DNA of 64,000 bases from contig NC_085922.1 of NCBI RefSeq assembly GCF_035222485.1, positions 3,735,001 through 3,799,000 on the forward strand, read 5' to 3'. Positions within the stretch are counted from its first letter, which is position 1, and every line of letters begins with the position of its first letter. Below, piece by piece: positions 55,144-64,000 of the stretch. Both the position numbers and the translations under genes were made by a program. The DNA comes from Podospora pseudoanserina. Its lineage: Eukaryota; Ascomycota; Sordariomycetes; Sordariales; Podosporaceae. A model generated the notes under the pieces. The model worked only from the letters and a program-made list of their open reading frames with translations, ran no database searches and was not told the origin of the DNA.

Positions 55144-58100
55144 TTAGGGCTGTGATTGTTGTGGCTCTACCACTGGCACAACAGGCTGCTGAGGTCCAGG
55201 AACTACTTGGCCGGGCTGGCTGATTGGCATCGATCCATGGGGATAAGCGGTTGCTTGCTGCCAACCTATGCCTTCCCAGGCGGAGGCTGCGATGTGTGTT
55301 GGCCAGATAGGTGGCTGGGGTAGCTCGGAAGCTGAGTGATCTGATTTGAAGTTGTCGGGTAGCCTGGTGACTCGCTTGGATGTGTGGAAAGGGGGCTCTG
55401 TGGGGGTTGTGCCATAGGGGTCCATAGGCCAGCCGTATGAGTAAGCATCATTGGGACCTGCGCCAGTCCACCTGAAAAGGATAGTTGACGCTGCCGGTCT
55501 CCCTTTTCCATCGACTTCTTGTGCTCCCGTGCCCGAATCATCATCTGCTTCGCCCGTCTGTCGGCATCCTTGTCAAAAACGTCCTCTAATGTGACAAGGG
55601 CTGCAATATCAGGGCTTGGAACTCATGGTTCAATTCAGGCTAATAATCTTCAATGGCCTCGAAGAGCGTGATACTGAAAGATAAAGAAGGAAAATACAGT
55701 CTTGGTGATCCTGAACGCGTATTTTATCCTCCCTTGCCTGGCCCGTGCCCTTGTTGGCCTCAGGCCGCTGCCAAGTCCTCCAATATCATACAGGGCCAGT
55801 GGCCTTCCTTTGATAACCGCCATGCCTTCTGATTGTCTGCCTCACTTTGACGACTGGTTCACAACGTGCAGTTACCCCTCCTTGCGGTGGTATCGACAGT
55901 GTTGTTGGTGGTGGTTGTGGGTGGTTGGCTTTTGCCGTGTGACATCTAGGTAAGTGATGAAGCCGAGGTAAGCCTTGGATACAACCTCCAAATGCTCCAG
56001 TTTCAGTGATATTTTGGCGTTGGCATCCACCACCTTTGTATGATCGCCTCCTTGGGCTGAGAATTCAGCCAGCGCGAGTGCGGTATTGCAGGCGTTTCGA
56101 ATTTGCCTGCCATTCCAGCGCATGTGTTCGTTGTTGGTCCAGTTCCCAGCTGCATACTCCAATATGGCCCTTGTGTCGATGCTGAGTTCTCGGTTTCTTC
56201 TTTTGAACCGATCCCGGATCAGATCCAGGTTGAACTCAAATATCTTGAGCGTTGACGAAAGGTCCAGCTGCGGGTAGTGTAGACTGATATGGATTCTGGA
56301 TCCGAAGGCTTCGTCGAAGTTACTAATGCGGTTGGTGGTCAAGAATAAGATGCCGGAGTAGTACTCCAAGACGCGCAGAAGGACTGTTCATGTTAGTACG
56401 TGTTCGTTTAAGACAAGGCATGTGGACCGACGGTTACTAACCTGATACCATGCCGTTTCTTACGAAGTCTTGTGGCGTTCTCGCAGCGAGGAATATATCG
56501 GCCTCGTCTAGCAGAAGGATGCAGCCCCATTTACTGGCCAGTGCAAAATGGGTTTCCAAAGACTTTTCCACTTCCCTGGCCGTAACACCTAGGTTACCTA
56601 ATCCTCGGAGTCAGATGTATGTTTGTTCTCGTTGACGAAGATGACGTGCCACAGGTAATCTGGAACAGAGGCTTCTGAAACATCTCCGCAACTCCTTCTA
56701 TTCATTACGTTAGCGAGCCGTTTTGATAGCATCAGACACCAGCAGACAATACGAACCTGCGGTCGTTGTCTTGCCCACCCCGGGGGCACCGTGGAGAAAC
56801 AAGATTAAGCCCTTGCCTAGTAAGTGGTTGTGTCAGGTTAGCCGATTTTGTGCTGTGCTACAAGATAGGTACCTAGATAGGTAACAGAACGACACTTACC
56901 CTTCCCTCTGATGATGTCGACCTGGTCCCTTTCATCATTTTGCATCTGCTTATCACGATAATGTTGTGCTATAAGTGAGAGGACCATGTCTTTATAGCCG
57001 TCTGGAAGTACCAGCTGCTCAAACGCTGGTCGTGGTGGTGAAATATGGCTGGCAGGTCCAGAAGGTGGTTTATATCCAGAGGCACTAGGAGAGGAGGCAG
57101 TGGGGAAGTGCGGAGGGGCGAGGTATGTGAGGTCGAGCTGCGCTGAAAGGTGTGTATATTATGTTAGGATCCCCAGTCCCGAGCACAGAAGGTAAGGTTT
57201 GCAAGAACTGCGGGTAATACTCACCCCACTTTCTGCTTCTCAAAACAAACCCACAAGCTCTCATGGACATGATGATGTAATCCTTGTCTGTCACAGAAAC
57301 GTGGACGTGGATATCTTGGAGCAATCGCGGATACACAGAGATCGGGAGCTCCAGTGTAGTATCTTGAGGCATGCAACTTGTCATGTATTCCTCGTGCTGT
57401 ATCTTCTCCACACGAAAATCCTTGTGGATATTGTTGCCCAAGCAACAGGCTGACACACAGCGTGTTTGTGACGTTGGACAAAATTCGATACCGAGAATGG
57501 ATTCCAATTCCACCCTCCACGATGTACCATTATCTGTTGCAAAGGCTTCCTCAAAATCAACGACAACCTGGCTGTCCACCTCATCCTTATTACCGATTGT
57601 TAAGCCGCTGTAGTGCATATGCCTTACCGCCGCCATATCGAGGAATAGCTTTCCCCTGTTAATTAGACGATTTCGAAATGGTGTATGGCCCTGCTCACGA
57701 TCTGCTCTAGTCTCAGCAAATCGCAACGGATAGACATCAAGCGACGTGATGGGCTTTTCACCACTAAACTGTGATATCTTGAAGCACCGAGTCACTGGAC
57801 CAACTCTCTTCCCATCAAAGTCGAGATATCTGCAACTGATGGCCAACTGCGGCTTAATATCCTTATTCACGCCTGATGCAACATTCGGCTTTTGTACTCT
57901 TGCCACGTAGGCGTGGCTCCATGGTCAGTGCTGGATACCGCGTAGATTCGGAAGGCTTGAGGCCGGTTTCTTTAGATGATCTCATCACCTGGCTTGAAGA
58001 GATACCAAAGATAGGCAAACGATACTAATTGACACCGGTTGCTGTTTAAAAGATCGATCCTGGGCCGTATTTATGTGTCGATGAGCTCCTTCAGGCATTT

Positions 58101-58311
58101 AAGGTGCTCGGTACATGTACGGGTACGGTCCTTCAGCTTCGAGTACAGCTGGGTGTTTGAGTGGAGTTTGTTTTGTGGCTGACCCAGTCTTTCCACAATA
58201 TCATCTTTGTAATGGAACAGTATTCGAAAGAGACGAACCATGGTCCGGGCGGAGTCCTTAAATTTGATTAGATACTTAGTTGTACCGTCGTAGTACTCGA
58301 CATCCGGTAGT
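55144..58311 (-). pseudogene. DUF7025-AAA+ ATPase, full length but damaged
   Basis: Minus strand. From the 5' side: EYYDGTTKYLIKFKDSA, then LWYLFKPGDEII, then AISCRYLDFDGKRVGPV and SLDVYPLRFA. Next come GFVLRSRKW and FEQLVLPDGYKDMVLSLI. The AAA+ core follows: Walker A LFLHGAPGVGKTTTA, Walker B CILLLDEADIFL, then RVLEYYSGILFLTTNRISNF (sensor 1) and a lid region, with a Pro/Gln-rich tail ending VVEPQQSQP at 55144. At least five introns are inferred; one (56649-56598) uses a GC donor. The ATPase core is intact, but the N-terminal part has in-frame TAA triplets after LKELIDT and after GDEII and a frame change near 57890, and another frame change is likely near 55490. Intact relatives run about 700-1,000 aa and are of unknown cellular role. 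A shorter product starting inside is possible. Confidence 0.8.
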
Positions 58312-59230
58312 AAAACCTATTACAACCTCCAATAATAGTATAAAGCTCCTCGATAATATACCTAGAGCGGATCCGAATTCGTTCTGGGAGGGGTTCTTGC
58401 CCTGTACTCTTTTCTCGTATTTGCGGGGACGATATATATTTACCTCTATAGTTTTTGGAGGGTTATTAAACTAAGTCTCCCCTCGTTATTACCGTATTAT
58501 CGAGCTGTAAAGGGCTCTTCAACCTGGCTTCGCTGGTTACCAGCAGCTCCTCTATTAGAACTTTAATAATAGCGAACTTATAAGGATTAAAATCGGCTCT
58601 ATCCTCAAGCTCTGCAGTGCAAGTCCTAAAGACATCCCACCCGACTCGATTTACTAGCACCCCGCTCTATGTTACGCTCGACCGTTCGGAGTGCGATCCG
58701 TGATCCACCGATTATTCTATCTAAACAGGTTTACCAAGCTGAGCCCTTCTAGCTACTATTTTAGGCACGGAAGGCCTCGTTTATATAAGTCGTTCCTTCT
58801 TCCAAACTTCTTCTGCCTTTCGCAATCGGCTAATTTTACGTGCCATCTCCCCCACTAGCTACCACTCCTAGGTACTTGCGGAATGCTCCCACTCTAGCTT
58901 TCTATTTTTCTGCCGTACTATCATACTAGCTTTATTGTAGTCAACGGGCTACCCACTACTAGGGTGTAAGCGGGGGGAATTAAAAACAATACCATCGTCG
59001 CTATCGTAATCTATTTTAATGGGGTCGCTGAGAGCACTGTAACTACAGGGGTCTCAGGAGGGTGAAGCAATTACCCAAGAACTTGGCGAGTCTCGGACTG
59101 TGCTGCTAAGTACGACGACGTAGTTGTCGAAGGAAGAAAGTGCAACAGGTATTACCTGCAAATACAGAGAGTAGTGAACTGAGATGTTGTAGTCTCATAT
59201 ATAAGATACTGTAAATGATCAATCTTATTG
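58312..59230. other. RIP-like degraded DNA upstream of the AAA+ gene
   Basis: TA-rich, CA-poor sequence with frequent stops. A minus-strand open stretch at 58660-58466 (FNPYKFAIIKVLIEELLVTS) may be decayed N-terminal coding sequence of the AAA+ gene or an old repeat; I could not identify a family. Confidence 0.45.
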
Positions 59231-60260
59231 ACTGACTTGACTTATTATTTCTTGAGGAAAGAAAGAAGCAGGAAAACCATTGCAATTGGAAGAGGGCTCT
59301 TTATGAGCACCTGAACTTCCTTATCATCCTTATTGCTCCCTACCGCTCGGTGGCCCCAGTGGCTTGGAACTATGATCTCGTTACCGATAAGATGCTCGTA
59401 TCGCTCATGAGGCTTCTCGTATCTCTCATTGTCCGGAGATCCGGTGAGGAGTCCTGGGAGCCGTTGAGAGCATTGTGGGCGAGCTGTTGGGAACAATGTG
59501 GGCGCAGAATTCCATAAACAAGTGCTGTAAAATTCCATGAATAAATGCTGCATTTTAACATTAACTAAGTAAATAAGGTCCCACTACCAAAATATTTATT
59601 CCTTAGCAGTGGGCCTTTCACTAGATAGTTTAATAACTTCAAATGCCGCAGTGGTAATTATTTTCAGATGGGGTGGGGTGACACTTGTTATTGCGACACC
59701 CCATAAGCGAGTCCGAAAGCGGCAAAACATTTCCCTCGACCGGGAAGAACAGCATCACACCTCTGAACTGAGCTAGGTAGGGATCGATTCCATACATCAT
59801 CAGAGCTATCAACTCACGCTTATCAACTTGGGTTTTTATGCCAGACGGAGTTCGGGTGACTGCTTATGATGGTGGTTGGACGTACGATATTGACTGAGTA
59901 TCAACCGATATTCACCAAGAATTCACTGCAAGCCAGGAAGAGCATACTCATTATAGTTCAACACATATACAACGCTTTCAGGCTTATTTGCCCCACAGAT
60001 ATATCACAGGTGCTCCCAACCTAAAATTCCCTTGGGTTGGTTTGGCATGGCTAGAGCCTAATAATATAGATATAAAATAACCTTTTTCGTGAAGCAACTG
60101 TCGGCGTTCTCTCTCTTTTCTCTCCCACCTTCTTTTCATTCAGCTGCAGTCTCTCAGTATTACATGCTAGGTCACTTGTATCACTAACTCTAACAAAGAG
60201 TCCTTCACAAAACAATTCCCGTGAACTCAGCACCACGTACAAACCAGCTGGGACACCAAA
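59231..60260. other. Intergenic
   Basis: No supported gene. The last 200 bp are pyrimidine-rich and resemble a promoter/leader for the H1-like relic that follows. Confidence 0.4.
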
Positions 60261-60923
60261 ATGGCCTCCGAAGACTCGTTCCCAAGCGATAATGCAAGGT
60301 AAGCTTTCCCGCCTCCTCACGGTACCTGGACCAATACTCTAATTCTTCACAGGTGCTTCCCAAAGACGCTCTTCGCTGCGAGCAACCGACAGCGCCCGAG
60401 TCTCCATGGTGTCATAAGCACCAAAGGCAGAAGGATGTCATCTACGGGTTGACTTAATAGCACAAGGGGCAGGTTAATATTTACGACTACCTTAAGATCT
60501 CACCTTTTAATAATCCCGCGCATGCTGTCGAGGTACTTACCTTCTACAAACAAGTTATTGCGTTAAGGATCCTTACGTCTATCTGCTTCTTCCCCTCGGC
60601 TAAGGGAATTGATCGTGGCCACAATATATGGCTTACCCATCTGGGTCGCAGAAGGGACAGCGCTATGTTTGCAGCTAGGAAGTATCGTCTGGAAGGCCTC
60701 TCCGTCGATCTGGAACCTTACATCTCAGTGCGTGAGTGGGTTCAGCGCCTTAGACAGCAGCATGATCTTCTCAAGGATCCAGATCGGTAAGGACCATTTG
60801 TGATCCATAATCCTGTTTAGTTTTGATATAGTCACTATTTTGGCCTTCAGGAACCGTGAAGATGCAATCCCATGGGAGTTTCAATGGGTGGAAGATGGTC
60901 AACAAAGTCCGTTTCCTTGGTAG
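60261..60923 (+). pseudogene. Decayed paralogue of the 314-aa unknown protein (H2)
   Basis: The stretch 60473-60786 reads NIYDYLKISPFNNPAHAVEV, LTFYKQVIALRILTSICFFP, then GRRRDSAMFAARKYRLEGLS and VREWVQRLRQQHDLLKDPDR. It aligns with H1 (LNFHNSVIARRYLVTMIFYP, QWRRDALVDFVRERREKEGF, VERWVADLAEEHHLFDQPER). A GTAAGG donor follows at the same codon and phase 2 as in H1. The last exon (60851-60923) ends with an FPW tail like the ETPW tail of H1 but is 73 nt rather than 271, so most of that exon is gone. A plausible first exon (MASEDSFPSDNAR, 60261-60298) joins to a frame that stops near 60465, and no clean junction to the 60473 block exists. This is a relic of the family, not a working gene. Confidence 0.75.
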
Positions 60924-62053
60924 TTGGATCAAGTACTAAGACCACGCTACCGTGAAGCCCACCCTTCGTCGTGTTCTCCGGTCTATGGGTACTTGCTTCA
61001 AGCGCGAGAAAATAATAGAGGGTTGGCACGAGGCAGTGGAAGGGGATTGGTAGCGAGACTTGGACGCGTGAGTTAGGTACAAAGAAGAGCAGGACAGGCA
61101 AAGCACAAGGAAAGCACTCTCACTTCACAGAGCTATCCTAGTCTCGTAATACCTAACTTCAGGTGGTTTCTGCCTTCCAGTCCAGCCAGCTCTTTAGCTA
61201 AATCCAAAAGTCAAACCCCAAAATGCTTTTATTCCGCGCCGCTGTGCTGTTTGTGCCTGTGCTTTCCACTATATCTGTATGATCTGGTGGATGGATTCGT
61301 TGTCCCTCATTATGGCCCCCTGAACCCCTGAATTGGCTTGGCACAGATATGAGGACCCTAACCCTTGAGACAAGAAACTGCCAGCAGTGCAGGGTATAAC
61401 GGCTCCATTAATGTGGTTGTGATGTTTGATATCTACTCGTTTAAAATGGTCTTCAAAGTCAATCGGGATTTCTCCTTCTGCATGGGAGTGGGTTGGTCAC
61501 AGCATCCAGCCATGATGATGCGCTCGGCCGTAACTCCCATCCTTCCTTCCCAGCCGTGTTCTCGTCCCGTTTTGGGCTCCCCGCCTTCGTCATCATCTGC
61601 GGGGCAGGAGCAGGAGAAGCCACTGCCAGGTGGTCTCAAACATCCTGATGACCGGCATGATCCACCCATTCTAACAGTTGGGGAGCACGACAAAGAAATG
61701 CCTGAGAAGGTGTCGGTAACTGGGCAGACCGGTGAAGTAATCTCCCCATATTATTGAGTCGTCCCAACTGAGAATGATAAGACTCGTTCCACAGTGTTCC
61801 GGACCGGTGGCTCTGGCACGACTTCCTGAAATCCTCGGCCAATCTAAGCAGCTCTGACATCAGGTGCAATTTCATGTTGCTCCGCTGCGGGCCGGGATGC
61901 TGATGCTCAGAACTTTCATGAGGCGGCAGAGGCTCTTCAAGTGTGAGCACTTAAGTCCTCTTGTCTTCTTGAACTGAGAAGGGTTGTTTTCCCATCAACA
62001 CGCATCACCCAGAACCACAACAAGCAAATCACACCAAACAACAGTCGCAATCC
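60924..62053. other. Intergenic
   Basis: An open frame at 61365-61757 lacks domains, a convincing start and coding pattern, so I do not call it. The last 90 bp are an A/C-rich leader of the secreted crystallin-like gene. Confidence 0.4.
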
Positions 62054-63099
62054 ATGATCTCTTCCAAGATCGTCTCCTTCCTCGCTGCCGCCCTCGGCGC
62101 TGGCTCTGCCCTTGCTTCAGCTATCCCCGCTCTCGAGAAGAGACAGCGTGCTCCTGGCGCTAGCATCACCTACTACAAGGATGAGAATTTCCAGGGCGAC
62201 AAGCAGTTCTTTGACAAAGACCGCAAGGATATGCAGTGTTGTACGTATCTCCTTCTCCTCCACAATTCCATTCCTCGGAGTCTTCACTGACGATGAGTTT
62301 CTGCAATAGACAACCTTCCCAGTGACTGGCAAAACACCATCAGCTCCTACACCAACCACAATGAGGTGGACTGGTGCTGTAGATGGTGGACGTAGGTAGT
62401 CGCGGTAACTTCTTGGGGACAACCATGGTTTCTGAATTGTTGCAGTGAGTTCGACTGTCCCGAGAAGTCGGAGCCCTTGAGCACCCAGACGGCCGACGCG
62501 CTGGGTGCCGGCAAGTGGAATGATGCAATCAAGTCGTATCGATGCGAAGCCAACGCCGAAGACTTCTACTACAACCCTCGTCCTGTGGCGGAGCGTGATG
62601 CCGAGCCTGGCCTGCCTGAGCTGGAGGTGAAGGCTCAGGACAACGAGGGCTATGGCAGCGTCACCTTCTGCAAGGACCCCCTGTTCCAGGGCGAATGTTC
62701 CAGCTTTGGTCCCGCTGACAAGACTCTGCCTCTCGGCTCCTGTGGTGAGTGATACGCCTTTGTGCCTGTAGCTTTGAAATGCTAACACATGTGCCCAAAG
62801 TCAACTTTGCCGATGAGTGGAAGGATGCCATCGATTCGTTCAGAAACGATGATAACAGCACCTGCTGCTCCTGGTTCACGTACGTAATACGAATCATCTT
62901 TGCTGATCAGCACCAGTTTCCTATTCTTGTCAGCTAATCATCTTGTCTTAGTGGGCTCAACTGTGATGACAACCGTTTCCAGGCCACATTTGCCACCAAC
63001 ATTACCGACACATACTTCCACGACCGCATCAAGGCAATCACATGCTGGGATGTCGCGGATACCGTGAGTTGCATGCGTGATGACTCGCCTGCCAAATAG
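62054..63099 (+). CDS. Secreted beta/gamma-crystallin-like protein with internal duplication
   Basis: Five exons: 62054-62240, 62310-62391, 62446-62744, 62801-62879 and 62952-63099, all GT-AG, giving 264 aa. Signal peptide MISSKIVSFLAAALGAGSALA and a KR processing-like site (LEKRQ). Two related halves each carry a Greek-key-like start (ITYYKDENFQGD and VTFCKDPLFQGE), a W-x3-I-x-S-Y/F helix/strand piece (SDWQNTISSY and DEWKDAIDSF), a CC-x-W pair (DWCCRWWT and STCCSWFT), and a final I-K-x-Y/I-x-C stretch (DAIKSYRC and RIKAITC). Introns 1 and 3, and 2 and 4, fall at matching places and phases in the two halves. Such small secreted crystallin-like proteins are extracellular; some relatives in microbes are antimicrobial or calcium-binding, which I cannot test here. 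A GTGAGT near 63063 could add a further exon. Confidence 0.82.
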
Positions 63100-64000
63100 G
63101 CTACCGCGGCATTGGAGAGATTGAAGGTTGCACCCGGCGGGACATGAGGTGATGGAAGGGTCTCGTACGGGGACGATAATATCAATCACATGAGGTGGCA
63201 TTGAGACTAGGATCTAGATACTCTACCAGAGGTAGGGAGCTATCTAGACAGGGAATCGTAACCAATTTCGAGATGTCCAATGCAATGTCTGTCCACACTT
63301 GTTCTTAAGCATCGCAAATAGAGGCACAGCATGCTTATTTTCCATGCCGTGGTTGGCGCTTGCATTCCGGTTGGTCTCTTTTCACGCGGGGTTGTTGTTG
63401 GCCCCTGAAGATGACAACTGCGCCTCACCGGTGCAGCAACCGGGCCGCCAGAACCCCGCTGGTTGTTGGGATGATTTCAGATGCGGCGGGTTTCAAACGG
63501 GGGTACTTGTTTCAAACCAAGTACCGGCCTGGGCCCGACAAATGCAAATGGACTTTTGTTCACTGACGTCAAGGTCGTGTTGTGGTCTTTCTCGTCGGAG
63601 GACAAAAGCACTCTGACAGACGACCGGTCCATCACCTGCTGCCCACTTCAAGGTCACCCAGCCGGTTTTCACTGCCAGTGCACAAACGAGTATTAGCAGA
63701 TTTGCGTGCCCTGCATGGCTTGCACTAACAGGGGTCCCAGCCAGAAGCCTCTGCTGTCCCGTTTCAGACCTCACAACCCCAGACTGCCGAAAGATGGCCA
63801 CGATCATTCACGCCTATTCAGCCATGCCCGTCTTGGATCATGGGGACCATGATGGAGTCACCCTTCTGGCATCGACTTCAACCACTGTCAACATTCCCAT
63901 ATAAACAAACGGGCCTCCTTCCCCAGACTGATCGACGCACATCTCGAAACAAAGCAGATCAGGAAAAATACTACAACATCATCAAGTATTTTACCCTGTT
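63100..64000. other. Intergenic to the window edge
   Basis: No convincing gene. The last 100 bp (CA-rich, ending before any ATG) look like the leader of a plus-strand gene beyond the window. Confidence 0.4.

Noticed and set aside
58466-58660. Open frame possibly from an old repeat element
   Set aside because: No family motif recognised; could equally be decayed coding sequence of the neighbouring AAA+ gene, so not called as an element.
59690-59740. ATAAGCGAGT match to the transposon end repeat
   Set aside because: Only about 10 bp agree, with no second subrepeat and no element nearby; consistent with chance.
61365-61757. 130-codon plus-strand open frame
   Set aside because: No ATG in good context, no domain, no repeat or splice support; composition like the flanks.

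Overview
This is a filamentous ascomycete (Pezizomycotina) genome window, most likely Sordariomycetes and plausibly Sordariales. The evidence is short GT-AG introns (mostly 50-100 nt), GC-rich coding DNA, fungal-specific families (CFEM, Zn2Cys6, an NPS6-type NRPS, a CBM1 esterase), and repeats altered in the C-to-T/CpA-loss style of repeat-induced point mutation (RIP).

Left part (1-26.7 kb), mostly housekeeping. In order: a 5'-truncated CFEM protein; a zinc NADP alcohol dehydrogenase; a secreted beta-propeller protein whose frame breaks twice at C runs; a very large disordered protein; a decayed sugar-transporter relic; a membrane-anchored double-psi barrel protein; a 1,862-bp pogo/Fot1-type DNA transposon with perfect 43-bp terminal inverted repeats but a RIP-mutated body; a C2H2 zinc-finger protein; the ER lectin YOS9/OS-9 ending in KDEL; and a Zn2Cys6 transcription factor.

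Middle (27-42.9 kb), a probable siderophore locus. A full-length ABCB/MDR transporter, a GNAT acetyltransferase and an NRPS with layout A-T-C-degenerate A-T-C (the NPS6/SidD extracellular siderophore synthetase layout) lie side by side. All four copies I found in the window of the iron-regulatory GATA motif ATCWGATAA fall in the two intergenic regions of this block. I infer that the NRPS builds a hydroxamate siderophore, the ABC protein moves it or its breakdown products, and the GNAT may acylate an intermediate.

Right part (43-64 kb), a dynamic accessory region. It holds a Kelch fragment, a 21-bp tandem repeat, a 314-aa protein of unknown family, a truncated DUF7025-type protein, a membrane protein, a feruloyl esterase with CBM1, and a 641-bp non-autonomous element (8-bp target duplication) containing a 15-bp minisatellite. 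These are followed by a full-length but damaged DUF7025-AAA+ ATPase gene, a decayed paralogue of the 314-aa gene, and a secreted beta/gamma-crystallin-like protein built by an internal exon duplication. The two unknown families each occur twice at different stages of decay, which suggests birth and death of a linked gene pair.
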